From Cellulomonas persica (GTDB lineage Bacteria > Actinomycetota > Actinomycetes > Actinomycetales > Cellulomonadaceae): 64,000 nt of DNA. The notes under the pieces were generated by a model. It made no database searches. It had not been told where the DNA came from and saw only the letters and a list, made by a program, of their open reading frames with translations. The stretch is from contig NZ_BJUA01000009.1 of NCBI RefSeq assembly GCF_007989825.1, positions 62,001 through 126,000 on the forward strand, written 5' to 3'. Shown here one piece after another: positions 26,772-35,700 of this stretch. The first letter of the stretch is position 1; each line of letters opens with the position of its first letter. The position numbers and the translations under genes were made by a program.

Positions 26772-26840
26772 CGAGCGCGGTAGATCCACCGCGAGCGCGG
26801 CGCTGCAGAGCCCGCGTTCGCGGTGGATCTACCGCGCTCG
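26772..26840. repeat. 29-bp-arm inverted repeat between dnaJ and hspR
   Basis: Arms 26772-26800 and 26812-26840 are complementary at 28 of 29 positions around an 11-base loop; each contains GGTAGATCCACCGCG or its complement. It could act as a terminator or RNA-processing site that lowers hspR expression relative to dnaKJ, or be a copy of a mobile palindromic element. It has no U tract. Confidence 0.85.
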
Positions 26841-26888
26841 CGTGGTCGGGGACCGTGCGGGCGGAGGGCGCGGGTGCGAGGGGGTGCG

Positions 26889-27326
26889 ATGAACGAGGAC
26901 ACGCCCGTGTTCGTCATCTCGCGGGCCGCCGAGCTCGCGGGCATGCACCCGCAGACCCTGCGCCAGTACGACCGGATCGGGCTCGTGTCGCCGCGGCGCA
27001 CCGCGGGCCGCGGGCGGCGGTACTCGATGCGTGACGTCGTCACGCTGCGCACCATCCAGCGGCTCTCGCAGGACGAGGGCATCAACCTCGCGGGGATCAA
27101 GCGGATCCTCGAGCTCGAGATGCAGGTCGAGCGGCTCGAGCGCCAGGTCGACCACCTGCGCTCGCTCATCGAGCCCGGTCGCCGGGTCTTCACGGCCGAC
27201 CCGCGCGGTGACGTGGTGGCCACCCGCCGCGCCCCACGCACGCCGCGCGTCGCCCAGCCGCCGCGGGCGATCACCGCGTCGACCGCCGCGGTCGTGCTGT
27301 GGCGCCCGACGCAGGGCGACGACTGA
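26889..27326 (+). CDS. hspR: Heat-shock repressor HspR (MerR family)
   Basis: This is a 145-residue repressor. VFVISRAAELAGMHPQTLRQ, YDRIGLVSPRRTAGRGRRYS and the following helices are the HspR form of the MerR winged helix. A leucine-rich coiled coil (IKRILELEMQVERLERQVDH) dimerises it. It binds the two HAIR boxes upstream of dnaK, with DnaK as co-repressor, closing the feedback loop. ATG 26889 follows GAGGGGG. The long hairpin just upstream may give it its own expression level. Confidence 0.95.
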   Translation: MNEDTPVFVISRAAELAGMHPQTLRQYDRIGLVSPRRTAGRGRRYSMRDVVTLRTIQRLSQDEGINLAGIKRILELEMQVERLERQVDHLRSLIEPGRRVFTADPRGDVVATRRAPRTPRVAQPPRAITASTAAVVLWRPTQGDD

Positions 27327-27368
27327 CGTACCCGGCGGTCGTGCCCTGCGGCACGGCAGGATGCTCGC

Positions 27369-28991
27369 GTGAGCACCGCGCTGGGCATCGATGTCGGGAC
27401 GACGCACACCAAGGTCGCGCTCGTCGACGTCGACGCACCGCGCACGCTCGCGTGCGCGTCCGCGCCCACCCCGCCGCCCGCTGACCTGCTCGCGCTCGTC
27501 GCGGACCTCACGCGCCGCGTGCTCGCGCAGGTGCCGTCAGCGCCCGTCCCCGGGGCGATCGGCGTCGCGTCGATGGCGGAGACGGGCGTCCCGGTCGGTC
27601 CCGACGACGAGCCGCGCGGCGACTGGCTGCGCTGGGACGGCCGACGCGCAGGGCGCCAGGCCGACGAGCTCGCGGCACGACTGGGCCGCGCGGAGCTGTT
27701 CGCCGCGACCGGGGTGCGCGCCTCGGCGAAGGTCCCGCTGGCGACGTGGGCGTGGCTGCGCGACGTCGCGTCCGGTCGTGGCGCGGGCGGCCCCGCGGGC
27801 GCCCGCGGTCCGACGAGCGCCGTCGACCTGGCGGGTGCCGCGCAGATGCCGAGCGCCCCGGCGGGCGCGATCGGGTCGCTGCACCGGGGTGGTCGTTGGG
27901 CGGGCGCGGCGGACCTCGTCGTGCTGGGCCTGGCCGGGCGGCTCGTCACCGACCACACGCTCGCCGGGCGCACCATGGCGTACCGGCTGGGCGACGCGCT
28001 GCCGGCCGGCGACGGTCTCCCCGCGGGGCTGCCCGCGGCGTTCGACGCCGATCTGCTGGCCGAGGTGGGCCTCGCGCCGCACCAGGTCCCGCACGTGCTG
28101 CGGCCGGGTGAGACGGTCCCGCTGCGCCGCGGTCCGCTCACCGAGGCGGGGCTGCTCGCGGGCACACCCGTGACGGTCGCGGGCCACGACCACGCCGTCG
28201 GCGCGTTCGCGGCGGGCGTGCGCGAGCCGGGCGACGCCGCGGACTCCGTCGGGACGACGGAGGTGGTGTGCACGGTGCTGACGTCCGACCCCGATCCGGG
28301 TCCGGTCGCGCAGGCTGGGATGAGCCTGGTGCGCACGGTCCGCGGCGACCGACCCGCCCTCGTCGCCGGCTCGTCGAGTGCGGGCGGCGCCGTCGCCGCC
28401 TGGCTCGCCCCGCTCGCGCCGGACGACGAGCGCGCCGCACTGCTCGAACGGGCGTCGGGCGTCGACGACGCGCTCGTGGCGCTGCTCGTCGGCGAGGGCC
28501 ACCCCGCGGGCGGCGGGAGCGGGGCCGACGAGGCGTTCGTCGTGCTGCCCTACGTGCTCGGGCGGCAGACGCCCGCGCCGGACGCGTCCGCGACGCTCCG
28601 CGCGGTGGGTGCCGTGCCCGCGGACCCGGTCGACGCGCTGCGGGGCGTGCTGCTCGGCGCGGCGCTGCAGGCGCGCTGGATGCTCGACGCGCAGGCCGCG
28701 CTCGCGGGCCGGGTGCCCGCCCAGGTCCGGGCGCTCGGCCGGCCGATGCTCGTGAACCCCGCGTGGGCGGCGCTCAAGCGCTGGTGCTCGCCCGCGCCGC
28801 TGGACGTCGTCGCCGACGAGGAGGCGGTCGCCGCGGGTGCCGCGCTGCTCGCGGCCGAGCGCGCAGGGCTCGTCGGCCCGGCCCCGGCGCTCCCGGTCCT
28901 GCCGACCCCGCCCGACGACCTCGCGCCCGACCCCGCGGCCGTCGACCGCCGCCTGCAGGCGTTCGTCGCCGCAGCCCGCGCGACGTCCTGA
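27369..28991 (+). CDS. FGGY-family carbohydrate kinase
   Basis: This is a 540-residue sugar kinase of the xylulokinase/gluconokinase superfamily, with the two actin-like domains. LGIDVGTTHTKVALVDVD is phosphate loop 1, and TVAGHDHAVGAFAAGVREPG with DSVGTTEV is the family signature near the active site. The substrate sugar cannot be told from sequence. Low-complexity Gly/Ala stretches (about 130-160) are insertions not typical of the core. No sugar transporter lies next to it. GTG 27369 starts directly before the phosphate loop. Confidence 0.88.
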   Translation: MSTALGIDVGTTHTKVALVDVDAPRTLACASAPTPPPADLLALVADLTRRVLAQVPSAPVPGAIGVASMAETGVPVGPDDEPRGDWLRWDGRRAGRQADELAARLGRAELFAATGVRASAKVPLATWAWLRDVASGRGAGGPAGARGPTSAVDLAGAAQMPSAPAGAIGSLHRGGRWAGAADLVVLGLAGRLVTDHTLAGRTMAYRLGDALPAGDGLPAGLPAAFDADLLAEVGLAPHQVPHVLRPGETVPLRRGPLTEAGLLAGTPVTVAGHDHAVGAFAAGVREPGDAADSVGTTEVVCTVLTSDPDPGPVAQAGMSLVRTVRGDRPALVAGSSSAGGAVAAWLAPLAPDDERAALLERASGVDDALVALLVGEGHPAGGGSGADEAFVVLPYVLGRQTPAPDASATLRAVGAVPADPVDALRGVLLGAALQARWMLDAQAALAGRVPAQVRALGRPMLVNPAWAALKRWCSPAPLDVVADEEAVAAGAALLAAERAGLVGPAPALPVLPTPPDDLAPDPAAVDRRLQAFVAAARATS

Positions 28992-29032
28992 CCGGGACGC
29001 GCTCGCCCGTGCAGCGTCGCGACCGGCGGGCG

Positions 29033-30043
29033 TCAGGCGGTGGCGGCGGCCGCGAACGTGCGGCGGTAGTCGGACGGGCTCACGCCGACGAGGCGGTGGA
29101 AGTGCAGCCGCATGTTCGCGGCGGTCCCGAGCCCGCACTCCTGCGCGACGCGGTCCGTGCCCCACGCGGTGCGTTCGAGCAGCTCGCGCGCGCGGTCGAC
29201 GCGCGCCGCGGTGAGCCAGCGCAGCGGTGACGCCCCCGTCTCCGCGGCGAACGCGCGCGCGAGCGTGCGCTGCGACAGGCGCGCGTGCCGGGCCAGGTCG
29301 GCGACGGTCAGCGGCTCGTGCAGGTGGTCGAGCGCCCACGCGCGCGTCGCCGCGAGCGAGGTCGCGGTGTGCGGCGAGGTGGTCCGCGCGATGAACTGCG
29401 CCTGCCCGCCGTCGCGGTGCGGGGCCGCGACGATCGCGCGCGCGACATGGTTGGCGACGGCCGCGCCGAGGTCGGTGCGGATCAGGTGCAGGCACGCGTC
29501 GATGCCGGACGCGACGCCCGCCGAGGTCAGCACGTCGCCCTCGTCGACGAACAGCACGTCGGGGTCGACGCGCACGCGCGGGTACTGCGCCGCGAGGCGG
29601 TCGGCGTACGCCCAGTGCGTGGTCGCGCGACGCCCGTCGAGCAGACCCGCGGCGGCGAGCGCGAACGCCCCGACGCAGATCGAGACGATGCGGGCGCCGC
29701 GGGCGTGCGCGGTGCGCAGCGCGTCGAGCACGTCGTCGGGCGGGGGCTGCCCGATCGTGTCGTAGGCGGGCACGATCACGGTGTCCGCGGCGACGACGTG
29801 CTCGAGCCCCGCCTGCGCGACGACCGGGAAGCCGCCCGTGGTGGCGACGGGTCCGGGCCGGCGGCCGCACAGCGTGACGCGGTAGTGCTCTGCGGTGCGG
29901 CTGAGGAGCACCTGGAACGGGATGCCGACCTCCATCGGCAGCGCCTCGGGCAGAGCGAGGACCGCGACGTCCCGCTCGCGCCGGGCCTCGGGCACGGGCG
30001 CGGGCAGCGGCGGTTCGACGAGCGGGGCGGTGCTCGGCCTCAT
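29033..30043 (-). CDS. GlxA-family AraC-type transcriptional regulator
   Basis: This is a 336-residue regulator. The N-terminal DJ-1/PfpI-like domain (about 25-205) has VSICVGAFALAAAGLLDGRR and ATTHWAYADRLAAQYPRV. The C-terminal AraC domain (about 230-325) has two helix-turn-helix units (LTVADLARHARLSQRTLARA and DRVAQECGLGTAANMRLHFH). It is divergent from the MFS transporter gene and probably controls it. A TAGATT -10 box six bases before the ATG (plus-strand 30050-30055) predicts a leaderless transcript. Confidence 0.92.
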   Translation of the reverse strand: MRPSTAPLVEPPLPAPVPEARRERDVAVLALPEALPMEVGIPFQVLLSRTAEHYRVTLCGRRPGPVATTGGFPVVAQAGLEHVVAADTVIVPAYDTIGQPPPDDVLDALRTAHARGARIVSICVGAFALAAAGLLDGRRATTHWAYADRLAAQYPRVRVDPDVLFVDEGDVLTSAGVASGIDACLHLIRTDLGAAVANHVARAIVAAPHRDGGQAQFIARTTSPHTATSLAATRAWALDHLHEPLTVADLARHARLSQRTLARAFAAETGASPLRWLTAARVDRARELLERTAWGTDRVAQECGLGTAANMRLHFHRLVGVSPSDYRRTFAAAATA

Positions 30044-30049
30044 GGCAAG

Positions 30050-30055
30050 AATCTA
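30050..30055 (-). promoter_or_regulatory. -10 box of the GlxA-type regulator gene
   Basis: Minus-strand TAGATT is six bases before ATG 30041-30043. On the other strand CAGGGT at 30102-30107 sits six bases before the MFS GTG, so the divergent promoters share the 70-base gap. Confidence 0.5.
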
Positions 30056-30113
30056 GCGCACAGTGGCAATCCTGCCGCTCGTCGGTCGGGCGCCAGGCCA
30101 CCAGGGTGGACGC

Positions 30114-31376
30114 GTGACCTCGTCAGACGCCCTCGCCCGCCCGCTCGTCGGCCCGCGCGTCGACGGCCCGCGCCTCACCCGCAGGCTCGTCCCCGCGCAG
30201 TCGCTCTACACGTTCGGCATCTCGATCGACCTCACCCTCACCGGGATCGTCGGCGCGCACCTCGCCCCCACGCGCGCCCTCGCGACGCTCCCGTTCAGCC
30301 TCATGCCGGTGGTCGCGGCGGCCTCGACCTTCGCGCTCTCGCGGTGGATCGGGCGCAGCGGCTACCGGCGCGTGTTCGCGACCGCGCCGCTCGCCGCCGT
30401 CGCCGCGGGCCTCGTCTCGGCGTACGCGGTGCACGTCGGCTCGTTCGCGCTGTTCTGCCTCGGCACGGCGCTCGTCGGCGTGTACCAGGCAGGCGCCGGG
30501 TACTACCGGTACGCGGTCGCCGAGGCGAACCCGGCCGAGCGGGCGCGCGCGATCACGACGCTGCTCGCGGGCGGTCTGCTCGCGGCGCTCGTCGGACCGT
30601 TCCTCGCCACCTCCGTGCGCGACCTGGGACCCACCCCGCACGTCGCGTCGTACCTGCTGGTGGCCGCGTTCGCGGCGCTCGCGGTGGTGTGGAACGCGCG
30701 TCTGCCGCGCGACCTCGCGCACCTGACCGGGCCGGGTGCGGCCCACGACGACGCGCCGGCGGCCGCGCCGCGCTCGCGGCGCGAGCTGTGGACGCAGCCG
30801 GTCCTCGTGCTCGGCGTGCTGGCCACGGCGCTCGCCGCCGCCGCGATGAGCTCGCTCATGACGGCCGGACCGGTCGCGGGCATGGACATGGGCCACACCG
30901 AGAACCAGGCGGCGTTCTCCGTGCAGCTGCACATGATCGGCATGTACGCGCCCGGGCTGCTGGTCGCGCGGTGGATCGGGCGGCTCGGAGAGCGCAGGGT
31001 CGCGCTGCTCGGGGCGCTCGTGCTCGGCGCCGCCGGCCTCGCGACGCTGCGACCCGAGACCGTTTCGTTCGTCGTCGCGATGACGCTCGCGGGCGTCGGG
31101 TGGAACCTCGCGGGCAGCGGCGGTGCCGCGATGGTCGCGGCCTCCTACCGACCCGCCGAGCGCGGCCGGGTGCAGCCGGTCGCCGAGCTCGTCGCGACCG
31201 TCGCGGCGGTGGTCGGGTCGCTCGGCGCGGGCCTCGCGACGACCGCGACGGGCTGGCCGGTGCTCGGGGTCGCCGTGGCGGCCGCGTCGGCGGTCGTCGT
31301 GCTGGCGCTGGTCCGGCCCCTGCCCGTGCGGCCTCGTCGGGCCGGGCGTGACTCGGGTGGGGGTGGCGTGGGTTAG
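30114..31376 (+). CDS. MFS transporter
   Basis: This is a 420-residue protein with about twelve membrane helices. SLYTFGISIDLTLTGIVGAH opens the first helix, RWIGRSGYRRVF is the loop 2-3 basic motif, and a second half begins at TQPVLVLGVLATALAAAAMS. A His/Met-rich loop (AGMDMGHTENQ) sits between helices 7 and 8. Major facilitator proteins move small molecules by proton or solute coupling; the substrate is unknown. GTG 30114 is chosen because the residues upstream look non-coding and a weak -10 box is six bases away. It is divergent from the GlxA-type regulator. Confidence 0.9.
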   Translation: MTSSDALARPLVGPRVDGPRLTRRLVPAQSLYTFGISIDLTLTGIVGAHLAPTRALATLPFSLMPVVAAASTFALSRWIGRSGYRRVFATAPLAAVAAGLVSAYAVHVGSFALFCLGTALVGVYQAGAGYYRYAVAEANPAERARAITTLLAGGLLAALVGPFLATSVRDLGPTPHVASYLLVAAFAALAVVWNARLPRDLAHLTGPGAAHDDAPAAAPRSRRELWTQPVLVLGVLATALAAAAMSSLMTAGPVAGMDMGHTENQAAFSVQLHMIGMYAPGLLVARWIGRLGERRVALLGALVLGAAGLATLRPETVSFVVAMTLAGVGWNLAGSGGAAMVAASYRPAERGRVQPVAELVATVAAVVGSLGAGLATTATGWPVLGVAVAAASAVVVLALVRPLPVRPRRAGRDSGGGGVG

Positions 31377-31415
31377 GTTGCACGTCGGGGACGGCCGACG
31401 AGGAGGTGCAGCCCG

Positions 31416-33698
31416 ATGTCCGACGCTGTGCCGTCGACCGACCTGCTCGCACCCGGTGAGCCCGTCGACCTCGACAACTGCGCGCGTGAGCCCATCCACG
31501 TGCCCGGGTCCGTCCAGCCGCACGGAGTGCTGCTCGCGGTCACCGAGCCGGACCTCGTGGTGGAGCACGTGTCCGCGAACGTCGCCGACCTGCTCGGTCG
31601 CAGCGTCGACGACGCGCTCGGGTCGGACCTCGACACGCTGCTCGGAGCCGAGCCGGCCGAGCAGGTGCGGGCGCACCTGCGCACGTTCGGCAACCTCCGG
31701 CAGCGCAACCCGGTCGTCATCGTCGCCAGCACGCCGGCCGGACCGCTCGAGGTCGACGCGGTGCTGCACCGCGTGGTCGTCGGCGAACGCACCCTGCTCG
31801 TCGTCGAGCTCGAGGCGTCCACCGGCCCGCGGCCGTTCTCGTTCCCGAACACCTACCAGGCGGTGCGCGACGCGCTCGAACGCCTCAACGAGAGCCGCAC
31901 GCTCCCCGAGCTGTACGACGTCGCCGCGCAGGAGGTGCGCGCGCTGACCGGGTTCGACCGCGTGATGATCTACCGGTTCGACGCCGAGTACAACGGTGAG
32001 GTCGTCGCCGAGGCGAAGCGCGCCGACCTCAACTCGTTCCTCGGGCTGCACTACCCCGCCTCGGACATCCCGCCGCAGGCCCGCGCGCTGTACGAGAAGA
32101 ACTGGATCCGGCTCATCGCCGACGTCGGGTACGCCCCGGCGCCGCTCGTGCCCGGGATCGACGGCGCGACCGGGCAGCCGCTCGACCTCACGCACTCGGT
32201 GCTGCGCAGCGTCTCGCCGATCCACCTCGAGTACCTCGGCAACATGGGCGTCGCGGCATCCATGTCGATCTCGTTGCTGCGCGACGGCCGGCTGTGGGGA
32301 CTGGTCGCGTGCCACCACTACTCCGGCCCGCACCACCCGCCGTACGGCGTGCGGGCCGCCGCCGAGTTCCTCGGGTCCTCGCTGTCGCTGCGCCTCGTGG
32401 CGCGCGCCGAGGAGGACGAGCTGCAGGCCGCGCTCGCGGCCGAGTCGACGCTCGTGCGCCTGCTCATCGCGTCGCGCGACGCGTCGCGCACGCTCGGGGA
32501 CACGCTCGTCGGGCGGACCGAGTCCGGGGTGTCGCTGCTCGAGCTCGTGCCCGCACAGGGTGTCGTCGTGCTCGGCGACGACGCGTGGAGCGTCGACGGC
32601 GTCGTGCCGGACGACCCCACGCCGCTGCGGGCGTGGCTCGCCGCGCAGCCCGAGGACGTCGTGTCCCGCACCGAGCTCGCCGTGCAGGAGCCCGCGCTCG
32701 CCGCCGCGCTGCCCGGAGTCGCGGGGCTGCTCGCGGTCCGGATGCCGGAGGACCGCGCGATCGTGTGGCTGCGGCACGAGGCCGTGCGCGACGTCTCGTG
32801 GGGCGGCGACCCGCACAACAAGGCCATCGCGCGCCGCGAGGGCGACGAGGTGCGGCTCAGCCCGCGCAAGTCGTTCGAGAAGTGGACCGAGACGGTGCGC
32901 GGCACGAGCGCTCCGTGGACGCCGCAGGAGCTGCGCTCCGTCACCGACCTGCGGCGCCGCCTGCTCGAGACGCTCCTGCTGCGCACCCGCTGGGCGCTCG
33001 GTGCGGCCGAGACCGTGCAGCGCTCGCTCCTGCCCGCCGCCCTCCCGCACGTCGACGGGTGGCAGCTGCACGCGCGCTACGCACCGGCGCCCGGCGGCCA
33101 GGTCGGCGGCGACTGGTACGACGCGATCGAGCTGCCCGACGGGCGGATCGCGGTCGTCGTCGGCGACGTCGCCGGTCACGGGCTGTCCGCCGCCGCCGCG
33201 ATGGGTCAGCTGCGCAACTCGCTGCGTGCGTTCCTGCTGCGCGGCGACGGCCCCGCCGACGCGCTGCGCTGGACCGACGTGGTCGCCCGCCGCACCATGG
33301 CGACCGACATGGCGACGGTCGTCGTCGCGGCCGTCGACCCCGCCTCGGGCGAGGTCGAGGTCTCGATCGCGGGCCACCCGCGCCCGCTCGTGCTCGACGC
33401 CGTGGGGGGTGCCGAGCTGCTGGACGTCACCGTGGACCGGCCGGTCGGCGTCGGGTCGGGTGAGCCGCCCACGCACCACTTCCAGATCGAGCCCGGCGGT
33501 GGGGTCGTGCTCTACACGGACGGTCTCGTCGACTCCCGCTCGACGAACCTGCGCGCCGGGCTCGCCCGCCTCGTCGGGGCGTTCACGCGCGAGGACCCCA
33601 CGGTCCCGGTCGACATCGACGACGTGATCCGCGCGTGCAGCGACCCGTCGTCGGTCGACGACGTCACCCTGCTCCTCCTCTGCCGCGACGCCGACTGA
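31416..33698 (+). CDS. Bacteriophytochrome with PP2C (SpoIIE-type) phosphatase output
   Basis: This is a 760-residue red/far-red light sensor. The PAS-like domain has C22 in DLDNCAREPIHVPGSVQPHG, the biliverdin-attaching cysteine followed by the IHxPGxxQPHG signature. The GAF domain has HYPASDIPPQAR (D217 of the DIP motif) and VSPIHLEYLGNMGVAASMSI. The PHY domain contains the tongue residues PRKSFEKWTETV. The output (about 530-760) is a PP2C-type Ser/Thr phosphatase: GGDWYDAIELPDGRIAVVVG, DVAGHGLSAAAAMGQ and TDGLVDSR. Most bacteriophytochromes end in histidine kinases. Phosphatase outputs act on anti-anti-sigma factors in partner-switching. No haem oxygenase gene is adjacent. GAGGAGG precedes ATG 31416. 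Confidence 0.93.
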   Translation: MSDAVPSTDLLAPGEPVDLDNCAREPIHVPGSVQPHGVLLAVTEPDLVVEHVSANVADLLGRSVDDALGSDLDTLLGAEPAEQVRAHLRTFGNLRQRNPVVIVASTPAGPLEVDAVLHRVVVGERTLLVVELEASTGPRPFSFPNTYQAVRDALERLNESRTLPELYDVAAQEVRALTGFDRVMIYRFDAEYNGEVVAEAKRADLNSFLGLHYPASDIPPQARALYEKNWIRLIADVGYAPAPLVPGIDGATGQPLDLTHSVLRSVSPIHLEYLGNMGVAASMSISLLRDGRLWGLVACHHYSGPHHPPYGVRAAAEFLGSSLSLRLVARAEEDELQAALAAESTLVRLLIASRDASRTLGDTLVGRTESGVSLLELVPAQGVVVLGDDAWSVDGVVPDDPTPLRAWLAAQPEDVVSRTELAVQEPALAAALPGVAGLLAVRMPEDRAIVWLRHEAVRDVSWGGDPHNKAIARREGDEVRLSPRKSFEKWTETVRGTSAPWTPQELRSVTDLRRRLLETLLLRTRWALGAAETVQRSLLPAALPHVDGWQLHARYAPAPGGQVGGDWYDAIELPDGRIAVVVGDVAGHGLSAAAAMGQLRNSLRAFLLRGDGPADALRWTDVVARRTMATDMATVVVAAVDPASGEVEVSIAGHPRPLVLDAVGGAELLDVTVDRPVGVGSGEPPTHHFQIEPGGGVVLYTDGLVDSRSTNLRAGLARLVGAFTREDPTVPVDIDDVIRACSDPSSVDDVTLLLLCRDAD

Positions 33699-33741
33699 CC
33701 CCGACGCCTCCTGCCTGACCCGGTCCGTGTCAGCGGCGTGC

Positions 33742-33775
33742 GGGGCGTGTCGGTGGGGTGTCAGGGGCGTGTCGG
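33742..33775 (+). promoter_or_regulatory. Paired 12-bp direct repeats upstream of drrA-like gene
   Basis: GGGGCGTGTCGG occurs at 33742-33753 and 33764-33775, 22 bases apart (two helical turns), with further GTGTC copies between. It lies in the promoter region of the ABC exporter; CAGGGT six bases before ATG 33798 may be the -10. A regulator site is likely, but the regulator is unknown. Confidence 0.5.
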
Positions 33776-33797
33776 CCGAGGCCGTCAGGGTGGCGGC

Positions 33798-34790
33798 ATG
33801 ACGACAGACCTGGTGATCGAGGCCGAAGGCCTGGTGAAGCACTACGGCGAGACGAAGGCGCTGCAAGGCGTCGACCTCGTCGTCCCCCGGGGCACCGTGC
33901 TCGGTGTGCTCGGACCGAACGGCGCCGGCAAGACGACGACCGTGCGCATCCTGTCCACGCTGCTCGACCCGGACGCGGGCACGGCCCGCATCAACGGTCT
34001 CGACGTCGTGCGCGACGCCGAGAAGGTCCGGCACATGATCGGTCTGACCGGCCAGTACGCGTCGGTCGACGAGGACCTCACGGGCCGGCAGAACCTCGTG
34101 CTGTTCGGCACGCTGCTCGAGCTCGGCCGCGCCGGAGCGCGAGCCCGCGCCGCCGAGCTGCTCGAGTGGTTCGACCTCGCGGACGCCGCCGACCGGCCCG
34201 CGAAGACGTACTCCGGCGGCATGCGCCGCCGCCTCGACCTGGCCGCGAGCCTCGTCGGCCGGCCGGACGTGATCTTCCTCGACGAGCCGACCACGGGCCT
34301 CGACCCCGCCAAGCGCGAGGCGATGTGGGACGTGGTGCGCTCGCTCGTCACCGACGGCTCGACGGTGCTGCTGACGACGCAGTACCTGGAGGAGGCCGAC
34401 GCGCTGGCCGACGAGATCACGGTCGTCGACCACGGCCGCGTGATCGCGCACGACACCCCCGACGGGCTCAAGCGGATCGTCGGCGGCCAGACGCTCGAGG
34501 TGCGTCCGGCGGACCCGAGCCGCCTGCCGGAGACCGCGCAGATCCTCTCGCAGGTCAGCACGGGTGCCGCGGCCGACGAGATCCGCAAGGGGATGCTCGC
34601 GGTCCCGGTGGCCGGTGACGCGGCCCTCACCGAGACGGTCGCGCGGCTGGGTGCCGCGGGCATCGCGGTCACGGAGCTCTCGCTGCACCTGCCGAGCCTC
34701 GACGAGGTCTTCTTCAGCCTGACCGGCCACACGGCGGACGACGGGTCCGCCACCGGCCCGGACGCGACCAGCAAGGAGGTGGCGGCATGA
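33798..34790 (+). CDS. Daunorubicin-resistance type ABC transporter ATPase (DrrA family)
   Basis: This is a 330-residue ATPase. Walker A LGPNGAGKTTTVRILSTLL, signature YSGGMRRRLDLAASL, Walker B VIFLDEPTTGLDP, then the DrrA-type C-terminal regulatory region ending in LPSLDEVFFSLTG. It powers export of hydrophobic drugs or lipids with the DrrB-like permease encoded next (overlap ATGA). The substrate is unknown; no biosynthetic genes are nearby. Confidence 0.93.
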   Translation: MTTDLVIEAEGLVKHYGETKALQGVDLVVPRGTVLGVLGPNGAGKTTTVRILSTLLDPDAGTARINGLDVVRDAEKVRHMIGLTGQYASVDEDLTGRQNLVLFGTLLELGRAGARARAAELLEWFDLADAADRPAKTYSGGMRRRLDLAASLVGRPDVIFLDEPTTGLDPAKREAMWDVVRSLVTDGSTVLLTTQYLEEADALADEITVVDHGRVIAHDTPDGLKRIVGGQTLEVRPADPSRLPETAQILSQVSTGAAADEIRKGMLAVPVAGDAALTETVARLGAAGIAVTELSLHLPSLDEVFFSLTGHTADDGSATGPDATSKEVAA

Positions 34791-35620
34791 CCACCACGAC
34801 GCTCGGACCGACGACCACCGACCGCACCCCGCGCGTGCCGGCCGCCGCAGCTGCGCGCCGACCGTTCCCGCTGGTCCGGCACTCGGCGGCGCTCACCAAG
34901 CGCTCGCTCATCAAGACGTGGCGCACGCCCGAGGCGCTGATCGACGTCACGCTGCAGCCGATCATCTTCCTGGCGATCTTCGCGACGATCTTCGGCAACG
35001 CGGTCGCGGGGAGCACGGAGGACTACCTGCAGTTCCTGCTGCCGGGCATCCTCGGCCAGACGATCGCGATGGGCGCGATCGCGATCGGCGTGAACCTCAA
35101 CACCGACATGGAGAAGGGGATCTTCGACCGCTTCAAGTCCCTGCCGATCCCGCGGTCGGCGCCGCTGCTCGGCGCGGTGCTCGGCGACGTGGTGCGGTAC
35201 GTGATCGTCGCGGTCGTCACGATCGCGACGGGTTACGCGATGGGCTTCCGGATCGCGACGAGCCCGCTCGAGGCGGTCGCGGGCTGCCTGCTCGCCGTGC
35301 TGTTCGCGGTGTGCCTGTCGTGGGTCAGCGTGTGGGTCGGGATGGTCGTGCGCACGTCCGGTGCGGTGCAGGGCGTGATGTTCCTGCTGGTCATGCCGCT
35401 GTCGTTCGGCTCGAACGTGTTCGTGCAGACCGACGACCTGCCGACGTGGATGCAGGGCTTCGTCGACGTCAACCCGCTGACGCACCTCGTCGACTCCATG
35501 CGCGGCCTGTTCCTCGGCCTGCCGGTCGGCGACCACGTGTGGTGGACGCTCGCGTGGTGCGTCGGCCTGGTCGCGGTGTTCATGCCGCTGGCGCTGCGGG
35601 CGTACCGCCGCAAGGTCTGA
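34787..35620 (+). CDS. DrrB-type ABC transporter permease
   Basis: This is a 277-residue ABC-2 permease with six membrane helices. Examples are LIDVTLQPIIFLAIFATIFG, FLLPGILGQTIAMGAIAIGV and VVRYVIVAVVTIATGYAMGF; the ABC-2 motif NPLTHLVDSMRGLFLGLPVG lies before the last helix. It forms an exporter with the preceding ATPase. The operon ends in a strong hairpin. Confidence 0.92.
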   Translation: MTTTTLGPTTTDRTPRVPAAAAARRPFPLVRHSAALTKRSLIKTWRTPEALIDVTLQPIIFLAIFATIFGNAVAGSTEDYLQFLLPGILGQTIAMGAIAIGVNLNTDMEKGIFDRFKSLPIPRSAPLLGAVLGDVVRYVIVAVVTIATGYAMGFRIATSPLEAVAGCLLAVLFAVCLSWVSVWVGMVVRTSGAVQGVMFLLVMPLSFGSNVFVQTDDLPTWMQGFVDVNPLTHLVDSMRGLFLGLPVGDHVWWTLAWCVGLVAVFMPLALRAYRRKV

Positions 35621-35627
35621 CGACGGG

Positions 35628-35662
35628 ACGAGAGCCCGCGCTCACTCGGCGCGGGCTCTCGT
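35628..35662 (+). terminator. Hairpin terminator after drrB-like gene
   Basis: ACGAGAGCCCGCG (35628-35640) and CGCGGGCTCTCGT (35650-35662) form a perfect 13-bp stem with a nine-base loop, between convergent genes, so it probably works in both directions. Confidence 0.85.
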
Positions 35663-35700
35663 CATCCGTGCGCGCGGGCCCGCGTGCTCGACGAACGGCC

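Noticed and set aside
30123-34730. Antisense open frame of about 1535 codons across the MFS, phytochrome and ABC genes
   Set aside because: It spans several well-supported genes and intergenic regions on the other strand and has the composition of a codon-bias shadow.
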